Shown: positions 52,136 to 62,700 of the stretch, piece after piece | Numbering within the stretch: the first letter of the stretch is position 1 | Layout: each line of letters starts with the position of its first letter | From: Tillus elongatus | Taxonomy: Eukaryota > Arthropoda > Insecta > Coleoptera > Cleridae | DNA: 64,000 nucleotides | Direction: 5' to 3' | Assembly (NCBI GenBank): GCA_964006375.1 | Contig: OZ023265.1 | Location: 11,007,795-11,071,794, forward strand | The notes under the pieces: generated by a model | Databases searched by the model: none | What the model was told of the DNA's origin: nothing | Seen by the model: only the letters and a program-made list of their open reading frames with translations | Translations under genes and position numbers: made by a program

Positions 52136-52696
52136 GTTGGTGGTATAGCGATGGAAATGGAATAAAACAGAAGCCTAAGAGAAATGCCGCTGCCTCGGGT
52201 TTGTCAGCGCATGCCTGTAGTCGGCACTGGACATGATAGCATATGGGAAGTCGGTGGCAGGTTTCTGATAAAGCGGGACCCTTTAATACAAAAAACTACA
52301 GCTCAACATCAGCAGGAGATCTAAGTGATCAGGAGCTCCAAGCAGATCTAAGTGACCAGGGGCTCCAAGCTCCACCCAGGAAGCTGCACAGGAAGGCAGA
52401 ACTCACCCAGACAGGATTACAAAGACGGTGTATAAACTGAACTATGGATATGAACGAAACAATTATCCCCATTTGCTGCAGAGTAACAACAGGAGGTCAA
52501 CAAAGAGTAACGTGTCAGTATCGTACCTTACTTTAGGATCAACCGTATACCACAGAGGAGATTGTGTAGAAAATCAGACCTGCGGATTTAAATGAGTTGG
52601 AGGCACATACAATGAGTCCGCATAGAATGGAGCAAATTCCGTAAAATCTTTAGCGGGCAAACAAGAAACAGGTCGCCGAGACATGTCAGACATGAG
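52136..52696. other. Unassigned stretch with a short tandem pair
   Basis: No gene recognised. 52317-52343 and 52344-52370 are a 27-bp tandem pair (AGATCTAAGTGA-CAGG-GC, then TCCAAGC; 25/27 identical). Confidence 0.5.
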
Positions 52697-52875
52697 ATTT
52701 AAATGTGCACATTTTGATATTTAAAAAAAATTGTGACATCGGTTTCGCAGCTTTAAATTCATCGTCAATTTTTTAAAATAGTAACCCCTACTTTTGACAG
52801 TTATAATGGAAAGAGCGGGTTTTTCTGAATACAGATCACAAAATTTCAGGATATGTTACATAAGGGTATTTTTGA
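52697..52875 (+). repeat. Inverted repeat arm, left
   Basis: AAATGTGCACATTTTGATAT, CATCGGTTTCG, AGTAACC-CTAC, GAAAGAGCGG-TTTTTCTGAA, then ATACAGATCA-AAATTT. It matches the reverse complement of 55420-55640 about 2.6 kb away. Confidence 0.7.
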
Positions 52876-53104
52876 GAAAATTGACATATCTTCTTGCACT
52901 TCTATTACGCTCCTGCCGAGGCTCCTTCAGACTAGTGTACGGTTTTTTCTACGTAATTTCAATAATTGCTAATTTGGCTTGTCCCTACTTGTTACTTAGC
53001 AACTCACGACAGTTTAAAATAACATCACACTTATAACACTTTGTAATAAGCTTAAGTAAGATAAGTCAAGTTAAAAGAATAACTTTTAACTGAGACAGAG
53101 CGAA
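52876..53104. other. Unassigned stretch
   Basis: Nothing recognised. Confidence 0.4.
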
Positions 53105-54040
53105 TTGAAATTTGGATGATGATAGGATATGGAAACAAGATCTGAACACAATCTGAAGTTTGCGAGTTATTCAATAATAAGTATCCGGACAGACCTATCG
53201 CACGATCAACAATCAAGAAAAAATTTAGAGATTTTGGCCATATAAGAGAAACATTCAAGACAAACCATCATGCAGTTAGAGAACATACAGATTTGGGCGT
53301 TTTACTCGATTTACAAGAAAATCCCCACAATTCTGTTAGACGGGTGGCGAGAGAAGAGTCAGTAAGTAAGTCTTCTGTTCATAAATGTTTAAATAATAAG
53401 TAGTATCCTTACAAGGTGCATTGAGTTTAGGAACTTACCCCCAATTTTCGGAAAAAAATAGTTTTTTTCTGATGAGGCCACATGTTCTTTAATTAGATCA
53501 GTAAACAAGCAAAATTGTCGATATTAGTACCCGAAAATCCCTATTGAAAAGGGGAGAGCTCTGCCCAATGTCCGCAAAAAAATAAATGTTTGGGCTGGAA
53601 TTGTGGATACCTCCATTGTTGGTCAATTTTTTATTGATGGTACACTTAGTGCTGATAAAAATTCCTGATCTAACTATGTTTATTCAAATGGAGCAAAACC
53701 TAATATTCCCCCTGATTCAATTTGGTTTCAACAGGATGGAGCTCCTCCACACTACCCCCGAACAGTACCTAATTATCTCAATACACTCTTCCCTAATAAG
53801 TAGATCGGTAGAAAAGGATTTATTGAATGGCCAACTAGATCTCCGGACCTAACTGCTCTAGAATCTTTTGTGGGTTTACGTAAAATCTAAAGATGATTTT
53901 GATCAATCCAGAAATAGCGCAGAGCTACAAAATAGGATAACCGTGGAAATTAAGCAAATTCCACCAAAAACGATAAAACAAGTAGTCCAGAAATTTGAAA
54001 ATCGCCTTGCTTATTGTCAAGAAGTTAGTTACTAGCCAAC
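53105..54040 (+). pseudogene. DUF4817-type Tc1/mariner transposase relic
   Basis: Broken in several frames. Visible pieces are CELFNNKYPDRPIARSTI-like text near 53160, a helix-turn-helix zone (LDLQENPHNSVRRVAREESVSKSSVHKCL), and FSDEAT with the first catalytic Asp near 53470. INVWAGIV, FFIDGTL, QQDGAPPHY with the second Asp (about 53735) and WPTRSPDLTALE near 53850 follow. A tail PPKTIKQVVQKFENRLAYC ends it. At least four frameshifts and stops. It is related to, but clearly different from, the intact transposase at 47915. Terminal inverted repeats were not identified with certainty. Confidence 0.7.
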
Positions 54041-54087
54041 AATTTGAACATTTCATTTAATATTGTCTTATGCCTTGTTATTGTTTC

Positions 54088-54470
54088 TTAGTGAATTTTC
54101 TTAAAACAATTTACTAATGAGGAGATCCCGACTTTTGAATTAAAAAAAAAATTCTTCAAATGAGCGCGAACTATGCTCACTAGAAGCCATATCCAGGGTC
54201 AGTTTCAATTTTTATGTTATTCCGATAACTCAAAAAATAATCGGCCGATTTTGATCAAATTTGGTACGTACCTTCTTTTTGCAAGTGGCTTAGATAAGTT
54301 CGTTAGCCAGGATTTTCTCCGGAAAATTTTGTGTTTTCTTTCGGGAAATTTTTATATCTCCGGAAATAACAAACTAAGGGCAACCAAATTTGGTACACGT
54401 GTTTGAATAATAAAGAATGCACCAAAATTTAGGCCTTGAAACACAAAAAATTTATAGAAATTTAAAAAAA
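54088..54470 (-). mobile_element. Family H copy, hairpin end present
   Basis: TTAGTGAATTTTC...TTTACTAATG, GGAGATCCCGACTTTTG, CCATATCCAGGGTCAGTTTC, then one monomer (TCGGCCGATTTTGATCAAAT, GCCAGGATTTTC). No TA array and no TC end. Confidence 0.65.
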
Positions 54471-54734
54471 ATTGGGGTTTTCCTCAAAACGTCAAAGTCG
54501 CGATTTGAAACGTCAAAATTGGCAACATTTAGACAAAGTACCTGAAACAAATACGTGTTATGTAAAGAAAATGTCCCAAGAAGGGTGTTGTGCAAACCTT
54601 TAAAGTTTCAGCTTCAACCGTCATTGTCCTTCATTTCACTAAAATATTTCCAGAAAATTCATTTCAAATAGACCCTTTATCTGATGCTTGGGCAGTAGTT
54701 TTAGTTAAGTTTATGATTTAACAGTCTATAATTT

Positions 54735-55401
54735 TTAGATAATTTTCGTAGAAAAATTCGTTAATGAGGAGACCCCGACTTTTGAATTTTAAAAAGATTT
54801 CTTCAAATGAGTGCAAACTAGGCCCCCTAGAATCCATATCCGGGGTTGGTTTCAGTTTTTATCTGTTTACATATACACAGGTGAGGCATTTCTACGATAA
54901 AGCTAAATATAATTGTTATTATACAAGATACGAGAAAAAATTGTATACGTTAATTATAGGGTGTCTTGAGCTACATCTTATAAAATTATTTTGAAAATCA
55001 CAGGCTGACCCATAAGTCGTTGGTGATACCTAACATTTTTAACACTCTTATATTATTGCATTTTTGCATTATTTATTAAAATATGATGCACGTTTGTGCA
55101 GTCGAGATGCAGTAAGTGCTTTTTGGTTTGGAATTTTCATAAAATGCTTCAAATTCCAATAAGACAATTTCCTATTAACCTAAGGTTCGTTGGCTGGGAA
55201 ACCAGTTTTCTCGGAAACATTTTAAGCAAAACTTTTGTACATTGTCAAAGAATAAGTTATTTTGATAAAATATGGTACCTTGGTTCCACTATGTAGGCTA
55301 CACCGGTAATAAAATTGATACCTGCTTGTATTAGAGACATATTTGCTATTAGAAACATTTTTATGAAAATGTACTTCCATAATGCACTTGCTGCGTCCAG
55401 A
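54735..55401 (-). mobile_element. Family H subfamily II, complete copy
   Basis: Hairpin end at 54735 (TTAGATAATTTTCGTAG...TCGTTAATG), then the CTCGTATCTTG-like body in reverse. An internal terminus lies near 55105-55130 (CGAGATGCAGTAAGTGC), and the true TC end is at 55401 (ATGCACTTGCTGCGTCCAGA). It is 667 bp and collinear with 38178-38870. Confidence 0.7.
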
Positions 55402-55419
55402 CTTTTTTACATTGTTTGG

Positions 55420-55640
55420 TTAAAGTGTTCAAAACTTATACCTCTCAAAAATGTCGTTATGTAACATATTATGAAATTTGATGATCTGTATTGAGAAAAA
55501 AACCGCTCTTCCCAAGAGAGCTCTCTTTTGACAGCTCTCTTGGAAAGAGCGGTAGTGGTTACTAATTGAAAAATTGACACTGACATCATATCTCCGAAAC
55601 CGATGACGTCAGAAAAAAAGATATTTCCAAATGTGCACAT
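55420..55640 (-). repeat. Inverted repeat arm, right, with an internal hairpin
   Basis: Partner of 52697-52875. It contains a 20-bp hairpin (55503-55522 with 55533-55552; 19/20 paired, 10-nt loop) at the place where the left arm has only the simple GGAAAGAGCGG block. Confidence 0.7.
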
Positions 55641-56597
55641 TCAAATCTTGCCTCTGGTTTTACGGAATTTATTCTATTCCTGCAGACGCACTGTTTATGA
55701 AACGTATTGCTTTAAATGTCAGATGAATTCCTACAAAATGCATTGTGGGAATTTGAAGAATATTTATTGTCAATTTGTATTTACTAACCTCACTTTGCTT
55801 TAACTATTTAACTAATTAGAAATGCTTTTTTATTTATGTGACTTTTGTAATTTGTTTAGATCAACATTCAACTTAGCATGTTAACTGATAACTGTAAATC
55901 TCTTAAAATTGAACACCATGACGAAAAGACTTCAAGATACGGATAAAAGGAGAATTTATGTTTATATTATTATTATTGCTATCTAAGAATATTTATTTGT
56001 ATTAACAAACTATTATCCTTATGCCTATATCATTAGATTTACAGCGCATTAATCATGGTCGTTGAATTATCGCTATAAATAATAAAAATTATAAATTTCT
56101 GTGGAACAAGAGAGACAGATGGCTTGAAAACGACCATAAGGAGGTCTCGTAACTGTGAAACCTACAATATTATTATAATAAACAGCCAAAGAAAACCAGT
56201 ATCGTGTAAAATTTTGAATGGATGTTAAGTAATAGCTTAACAGGTTACAACGATGGGAATTTTTTAGAGTCACGACAGGACGGACAAGTAATTGTTTAGT
56301 AATAAAAGTTGTGTCACGTCGCTTGTAAACTTCATATACATTTTGTATTGTAAATTAAATTTTATAAACATTTTACAACCATTAAAACAACGAATAACAA
56401 TGTTGATGGTTTTCATACAAAAGAAGAGTAAGTAGTACAATTCAACCCAATTAATTTCACCGCAACGAATCAATAATTTTTTAAACGCAAAAAGTTATAA
56501 CATATTGGTTAACTGACGTATCAAAAATCAGGTGATATTTGTTTACAGAAAATTATACTTTGGCTACGTTAAAAAAGAAGCATCCAACATGACATTG
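55641..56597. other. Unassigned AT-rich stretch
   Basis: No domain recognised in the small frames. Confidence 0.45.
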
Positions 56598-57690
56598 TTT
56601 TTTTTTTCTCCCTCAGGGCTAGTCCGCGGGTTTACCGCCCCGATAGCACTGCAACTTTTGACTTATTGTGCATGCCCTTAGTCTTTTTACTCCACCCATT
56701 CCAAAATCACTGTGCCTTGAACTAGTCTGCACAGCGATTGGTAGGGTGAAGTTTTATAATGCTTTGTCTCCGGTCTAGACTGATCGTGGATCAGTTGTCT
56801 TTTGCGATCCAGAGCTTGACACTCGCACAAGATGTGCTGGGCTGATTTCTCCCTCTCACCGGAGAGTCTGCTTGCGAGGTCCCCCTCGAACCGCCCCATT
56901 TTATGCTGGTGTTTCTTGACGGCCATGTGTCCCGTCAAGAGACCTGTTGTGTTTCTGAGCAGTCCTCTGCTAAGATTTAGCAGCTCCACAGATCTCTTTG
57001 AACTGGGTTCGTCAATTATTGACTTCCCATGTCTGAGCCCTGGACAGTCTGCCCAGTACACCTAGTGTTGGTTTCTGGCCCAGGACTTAATGGCTCCCCT
57101 GGCAGTGCTCTTTGTCACGTCCAGAGCCAGTTCTAGTCCCATAAATGGTTCTGCTGACCCTCTCTTCGCGAGACTGTCAGTTTCTTCATTGCCTTTGACC
57201 CCCCGAGTGACCCGGCACCCAGATGAGGGTGACCTCATTCTGCCCAGCCAGGTCGCTCGTCTCGTCTCGGCACTCACTTACCAGTCAGGAATTTAAGGGC
57301 TGTCTGTGGCTATGAGGATCCGCTTGTTGGTGTAGCCCCTCCTCTTGTTCTCCCGCACACAGTGCAGAATGGCGTACATTTCGGCCTGAAAGACCGTTGA
57401 ATGGGCTCCGAAGGAAATACTAGGACTTACCCTCGGTCCTTCCGAATAAACACCTGCCCCCGTCTCACGCTCCCCTCCGGATCCGTCCGTGAACCAGACG
57501 AGCGCGTCCCGTGGTATGCCCGGCGTCTCCTGTCGCCATGCCTCGCGGTCGGGGATTTCCACTTTAAAGTTATTTTCCCTGCAGATTCACGGACTCGCGA
57601 AGTCTGACCTCATTTCAAGCATGGGCTCCTTCACGATCTCCTGAGTTTTGCATTGGGCCCTGAAGCCTGGGTTGATCTTCAGTCTACCAT
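56598..57690 (-). pseudogene. RNase H-type LINE copy (inverse), 5' truncated
   Basis: The 3' tail is at 56598-56690 (A-tract, GAGCCCTGAGGG counterpart, GCGGTAAACCCGCGG variant hairpin). The C-terminal knuckle region (56687-57061) has RLSGEREKSAQHILCEC, with Cys to Ser in the first CxxC. RNase H pieces follow: EETDSLAKRG (Ala to Thr) in 57062-57277, then VWFTDGSGGERETG, FQAEMYAI and ATDSP in 57293-57562. Frameshifts separate the parts, and a deletion at 57293 removes the same QA codons as in the copy at 16861. The 5' breakpoint is at the CAATGGTAGACTG block. CATTGTTTTT at both ends may be the target duplication, ambiguous because of the A-tract. Confidence 0.85.
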
Positions 57691-57892
57691 TGTTTTTGTT
57701 GATCAAGACACATGATATGTTCAAAATTTATTATACACTGCTGAAGATAAACTTAAAGAAATAGAATTGACTATCAATCCGTTTAAATCATCAGCTATTG
57801 TAATCGAAATGGGTAAACTGAAGTAAGAAATAATATATTAGAATTCAAACTTCTATAACCATTAATGAAAAAATTAAATCTAAATTGGGTTT
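57691..57892 (+). pseudogene. Possible RT remnant of another LINE
   Basis: A short reading (LLYTAEDKLKEIELTINPFK, then SSAIVIEMGKL) resembles the region following the FADD box in several LINE reverse transcriptases (lxxINPxKS pattern). It is too short and frame-broken to assign. Confidence 0.3.
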
Positions 57893-57999
57893 TAGCGCAT
57901 TTTGATTAAGAAAAATTCGCTAATAGAGAGGTTACGATGAAAAATTTCTTCAGATGAGCGCGAATTTGGGTCCCTAGAAACCAAAACCAAGGTTCGTTA

Positions 58000-58003
<4 letters not shown>

Positions 58004-58061
<58 letters not shown>
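58004..58061. repeat. (TA)n microsatellite
   Basis: About 29 TA units. Confidence 0.95.
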
Positions 58062-58064
<3 letters not shown>

Positions 58065-58098
58065 CAGTTCAGTATTTTTTGACTTATCGCTCGGATAC

Positions 58099-58102
<4 letters not shown>

Positions 58103-58176
<74 letters not shown>
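58103..58176. repeat. (TA)n microsatellite
   Basis: About 37 TA units between the inverted 40-bp blocks. Confidence 0.95.
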
Positions 58177-58180
<4 letters not shown>

Positions 58181-58399
58181 GTATGTATGTACGTATCCGA
58201 GCGTTAGGTCAAAAAATACTGAACTGATTTTAATCAAACTTGGCAAAAATCTTGTTTGGGCGAAAACCGAGGTCGAGTTCGTTAATCAGGCTTTATGTTC
58301 AAGTTTTTTCCGGTGTAAAATCGGGGAAAACTTTGTGAAAACGCTATATTTTTGTAAGTATCAGTATCACTAAAATGAGACTATACATGTGGCTAAAAA

Positions 58400-59195
58400 T
58401 AATGCAAAATAACCTATGTTGTGAATTTTAAATAATTCTCTGCACAATATTTAGAGTTTTTCCAAATTAAAAATAAAATTCCAAAGACATGCATTAAGAC
58501 GACTTAGTGGTTAAAGTCCAATTCCTGTGAGACAGAGTACTTAACTACCACGCGTAGATTGATTCATACAACAATTATAAACCATACATCAACGGTAACC
58601 AGACTAAATATATACCAGGCATAAAACATACTACCCGAACCAGCAATTGTGAAATCTTGGCAGCAATTATGGAAAATGACAGACGACGTGAAATTACAAA
58701 ATTGCCAAGTGATTGTTATTTAACTGGGGATTCAATCAATTATTAAAAGACACCATATTTGTAGCTTTATGACCGACCTCAAATACAGTTTTAGCGCAGC
58801 ATCGATATATTATGCTGTCGCGTAGTATCAAAATCAATCGAAGTCTATAAAAATGATTCTAAAATAGTTTCTTTTATCTTTAAACTTAAACATAAGACGT
58901 CATATAAGACCGAAACAGCCGTGGAATGTGTTTCAATGGTAATTCTACTAATTGTGTAATTAATCGTTACGTATACTTTGAATATAATACCCCGGGCATG
59001 AAGCTGATCTAATGTTTCATGTAAACAAAACATCAGTTGACGTATGCCAAGATGGCTGAGACGCGTCGCGTTTGCCTCATAAGCAGACGGTTACGCGATC
59101 GAATCCAGCTCGAGAATGTAGGTTTTTTTAGTTTTATTTTGACATTTGGAGAAACAATAGTGCACAGATTTTATACGCTTTGAACAAGAAATGTC
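58400..59195 (+). repeat. Family B copy 4, inverse to the others
   Basis: Contains the complements of GCATTGGACTTTAACCACTA (near 58515) and TTTCGGTCTTATATGACGTC (near 58905), and ends near AACAAGAAATGTCATTTTTG. It is truncated after the tRNA-like unit relative to the longest copies. Confidence 0.68.
59048..59129 (+). ncRNA. tRNA-like Pol III unit with terminator (family B copy 4)
   Basis: AGATGGCTGAGACGCG (box A-like) is followed by an anticodon-arm-like TTTGC/GCAGA pair enclosing CTCATAA, which would place CAT as anticodon. GCGATCGAATCC is box B, and a T7 terminator lies at 59123-59129. The T arm does not pair properly, so it is derived from, not equal to, a tRNA gene. Confidence 0.55.
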
Positions 59196-59464
59196 ATTTT
59201 TGACAGTAAAGCAAGCCAAGGAGGCACATTAAATGCTAACTAAGCTACAGTAACTGTTTTTATTGTACTGTAACTGATTTTATTGTACTGTTGCTTAGTG
59301 AGCTTTTAATGTGCCTTTTTGGCTTGTTTTTTACTATTTGATTTTAGATTTTTAGCCTTGATGTTTTCTGTATTGATTAGCTTGATACCATTGTGCTCGG
59401 AACAGCACAATTGCCTACCAGAAAACAATGTTTTCGGACAGACGTTTTTATTGTTCTAGATTTA
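59196..59464. other. T-rich segment preceding a hammerhead-like motif
   Basis: A duplicated block (TAACTGATTTTATTGTACTG, near 59245 and 59270) and the CACAATTGCCTACCAGAAAAC block recall the region before 14576. Probably part of the same ribozyme-bearing element. Confidence 0.45.
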
Positions 59465-59504
59465 CCCCCGAAGATGGCTGTTTAAACGGCCGAAACGCGC
59501 AGGG
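59465..59504 (+). ncRNA. Hammerhead-like motif, decayed
   Basis: Same layout as 14576-14617: stem I CCC/GGG, core CCGAAGA (second core base U to C), stem II GGC/GCC, GAAACGCGCA. The cleavage triplet is GCA instead of NUH, so cleavage is not expected. Confidence 0.45.
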
Positions 59505-60403
59505 AAACTTAAATTTTGATATCTGGAGAGAAGTCATTTATTTGAGTTTTAATTAGTGTGGGCTCTTTCTTTTTCTGATGTTAATTAGGGTGTTGTAGTT
59601 GTAGTTTTGTTACAACTTCTGTTGACACTTTTGACGTTCTGTTCAAAGTTTTGTAATTAATATCAATTAATAGTTTTAATACGTAGCGCAATGAGACGTG
59701 GTGTACTTGATTTTTCCTGACCAGAACAAACTCATAGGTATCAAATGTCAAATCCAATTATTTTCAGAACGTGCAATATTACTGCTGCAGTATCAAAATC
59801 AGTTGCCACACCGTTTAAAACAATAACCTTTTATGCCTCATAGCACGCTAATTGCTTTAAAACTACCATGTATATATAAACATATCAGCTCAACCCGTAA
59901 GAGAATTTGTTTTAGATCCTTCTCAGCACCAATATGAAATTACATCCATTAGTTCATACAGGCGTACACGCCATAAACGTTAACTGTGAAACAAGAGACT
60001 TTTATAGGTGTTATTAATTTAGTGCATCGATATATTTAGAGTGCGTTACGATCACGAAACAATGGCCCCGTATGTCATGAGCCAGTGTTTCTCTGAACCA
60101 GACCTACCTGAACATTAAACCCTGCTCCCGATCTGTTACATGTATTGTTTATATGAGTGTATAGACACGCGTGTAAGGTCAGGGCGAGTCATATGGTCAC
60201 ATGATCATGTTCAGAGAATATATACCACACGGTTACATGCCAATTATGGCGATTAATTTCATATCACTCCTCGGAATCGTTACTCGAATTAGCTGATGAC
60301 TATTCTTTGTGGTTTGTTTTTCTACAGCTTTGGGATTTTTGAAAAGATACAATTACAATAGAGCAATATATCTAAGTTTCTCGGAAATTTTCTAGTGCTT
60401 CGT
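59505..60403. other. Unassigned AT-rich stretch
   Basis: No gene recognised. Confidence 0.45.
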
Positions 60404-61390
60404 CTTTTTTTTTCCAGGTATCTGCACCTATTCACTAAAACTCCCTCCCTAGGAGTACCAGACCTTAGTCCATACCTCCGTCGGAAACAATACACACAAT
60501 GACTTTTGTGTTTGAATGTTTCCCATTCTGATTTTGTCGCGGGGGCGTTAGTATAAGCTTTGGACGCGTATGCTTATATGGAAGTTGCTCATCGTAGTCG
60601 GTGGCACTACGGAGAAGAGCATTTGGGTGAGAAGCGGCTTTAGCGAACTGAGTTGTGTGATAAACTCAAGTATCGAAGGCATTTCCAGCTCAAGGTGAAT
60701 CTGACTGTTTCTGATAAACCATGGCGCTCCGGTAACCATTCTCAGAATTTTATTCTGGATGATTTGAAGGGTCTTGATGTGTGTTGCGGCCGCAGTGGCC
60801 CATGCAGGGGATGCATAGCTCAAGGCTGGCCGGATGACGACTTTGTACATGAGCAACTTATTGTTCATGGATAATTTGGAAATTCTATTTAGAAGTGAGA
60901 ACAGCTTCGAGATGAGCATCGAGGCTTTTCGTCGGGCGTGTTGGACATGGGGGCGCCATTGTTTGTCGAGGAAAATCCCAAGGTATTTGGCGGAATCTTG
61001 CCAAAGAATTAGACGGTTGTCTAATGATACGTGTTCGTGAGGTGTGTGTCTCCTCTTGGAAAATAGGACTGCTGAACATTTATCGGGGTTTATGGCTAAA
61101 AGGGATTTCCTATACCAGCCTTGCAGCTCGACTACGGCGGTCTGTAGTCGTTCGATTATTATCCTAGGCTGAGTGGAGCTGCTGAGTATGGTAGTGTCGT
61201 CTGCGTAGAGTGCGTATGTCCGGTTAGGGGCGCTGTCGGAATGTCTGCGACAAATATATTGTACAGCAGAGGGTAGATAGTAGAACCCTGCGGGAGACCA
61301 GCTGTGGCTGAGTACGTTCTAGATCTGGATCGCAGGTGTTTGACCTGGTACTTCCTCTGTTGCAGGTATGACCTGATTAGCAGAATCAGA
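60404..61390 (-). pseudogene. Jockey-like LINE, RT C-terminal half to A-tail
   Basis: Minus strand from about 61390: SYLQQRKYQV, AGLPQGSTIYPLLYNIFVADIP, then after a frameshift YALYADDTTI (catalytic box). Then VELQGWYRKSLLAINPDKCS, YLGIFLDKQWRPHV and the intact 123-codon thumb frame (60548-60919; SKLSMNNKLLMYKVVIRPAL, PAWATAAATH, MVTGAPWFIRNSQIH). A stop at 60548 is followed by a 3' UTR ending in a T-tract on the plus strand (60404-60413). A different family from J. Confidence 0.85.
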
Positions 61391-61629
61391 GGTCTAAACG
61401 TTTGACAACTAGAACTGTGTTTATATTATGTAGAGGTACTCGACCTTAGACGATGGAGGGTGGTTCAAAGAAACAAATTTTCACTGTATTTGCCAAAAAT
61501 TGCCGCCACTCGAATTCCGTTATCACCATTCCCACGTTCTTAATTGGCATGTCTCGTAAAGTGGTGAATGAATAAACTGAACATAGGCGACGGTGCCGAA
61601 TTTATACAACTTTTATTATTATTATATTT
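61391..61629. other. Unassigned stretch
   Basis: Nothing recognised. Confidence 0.4.
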
Positions 61630-61804
61630 AATAGTAAGAGATGTGTTGAAATTAGATTTAAAGGACATTTAGCACAACTAAGATATGGAATCATAGATAG
61701 ATCATGCGCGGCCCGACATATTTGGGATAATAATCACCACGTAGATAAAGAGAACCTAAAATTAATCAAAAATGTTAAGACAAGCAGGAATGCCGCTTTT
61801 GAAA

Positions 61805-61805
<1 letters not shown>
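61630..61805 (+). pseudogene. Penelope-like GIY-YIG endonuclease fragment
   Basis: Plus-strand reading: IRFKGHLAQLRYGIIDRSCA, ARHIWDNNHHVDKENLKLIK and then NVKTSRNAAFESIYI. This matches the C-terminal half of the endonuclease at 63402-63764, including the catalytic Glu region (FESI). It breaks off at a (TA)n array. Confidence 0.8.
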
Positions 61806-61872
<67 letters not shown>

Positions 61873-62045
61873 TTTATTTGTTTGCTGTACTTTCAGTGAT
61901 TTGTTATTTGGTTACGTGGACTGCACTTTCGAACCGTCCCGGTTCATCCTCTCCTGTCTTGATCACTGTGGTTTGGCAGGAGCTGAAAGTACAGCAAACA
62001 AAGTGTATATTTAAAAGTGATTACAGTGTAGTGCAACATTCCAAA

Positions 62046-62127
<82 letters not shown>
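61806..62127. repeat. Two (TA)n arrays bracketing an inverted repeat
   Basis: TA arrays at about 61807-61870 and 62048-62127. Between them, TGTTTGCTGTACTTTCAG (61879-61896) and its exact complement (61983-62000) enclose about 86 bp. Confidence 0.9.
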
Positions 62128-62131
<4 letters not shown>

Positions 62132-62199
62132 AAAGATTTCCGAGGTATTTAGTGAGATATACTTGGTTCTCGGGTTGACCGCGTCCAGAATTTATTAAA

Positions 62200-62241
62200 C
62201 CTCGACGTTTCGGCTCCTGTTTTGGAGCCATTTTCAAGAGG
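62200..62241 (-). ncRNA. Hammerhead-like structured motif (sister of 3007-3047)
   Basis: Minus strand: CCUC, UUGAAAAU, GGCUCC/GGAGCC stem with AAAACA loop, GAAACGUC, GAGG. Outer arms CCUC/GAGG pair perfectly. The core deviates from CUGANGA. The upstream block GTTGACCGCGTCCAGAATTT is shared with 2985. Confidence 0.45.
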
Positions 62242-62451
62242 TAAAGGAAATATGTAAGGACACTCTAAGACCTCAATCTGCCTACTCCTTAGAGCGGTGG
62301 ACAAAGGTGGGTTGGGTTGCTGTAGCTCGATTACGGTGCCTCAATCTGCCTACTCCCCAAATCACGCTGGAGGTCGTCTCTAAAGTCTCAGTGTATTCAA
62401 CCCCAGGCCTCAGAGAGATGTCATACTCTCTGGCCTGGGGTCCTGTATGCA

Positions 62452-62494
<43 letters not shown>

Positions 62495-62700
62495 TCGTAA
62501 CGCAATTGACACAGAATGTATGCGTGTAGATGAACTCAAAACATGCCGATTTTTATGTAAAATTTTTCTTATGTCCATGGTTGGTGAGATGTTGACATCG
62601 GAAGATCCTTTAATAATTACAAGAAACAGCTGTATTGCAGCAGTGCCCCAACATACATACTGTCCCACGTAGACCTTCCATTGGGCGTTTCTGGAGTACG
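62242..62700. other. Probable Penelope-related non-coding stretch with a strong hairpin
   Basis: A short direct repeat CCTCAATCTGCCTACTCC (near 62271 and 62339), a hairpin at 62401-62440, and a TG/TA microsatellite at 62450-62485. The 121-codon frame crossing it shows no recognised domain. Confidence 0.4.

Larger units (their letters stand above)
57893..58350 (-). mobile_element. Family H, variant subfamily, with inverted duplication around TA arrays
   Basis: Hairpin end near 57893 (TTTTAGCGCATTTTG...TTCGCTAATAG), CCAAAACCAAGG, a first (TA)n (58004-58061), and a 40-bp block. A second (TA)n (58103-58176) and the same block inverted (58189-58228) follow, then the normal monomer (GAACTGATTTTAATCAAACT, CGAGTTCGTTAATCAGG). 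The TC end is missing. Confidence 0.65.

Noticed and set aside
59048..59129. Functional tRNA-Met (CAT anticodon)
   Set aside because: The T arm and acceptor do not pair, and the same unit occurs in three other repeat copies with different anticodon regions. It is a tRNA-derived repeat.
61878..62237. Frames of about 100 codons around TA arrays on both strands
   Set aside because: Mostly microsatellite translation, with no domain in the flanks.
62282..62672. Overlapping 121- and 128-codon frames
   Set aside because: Both contain microsatellite-derived Tyr-Ile runs and show no recognisable domain.
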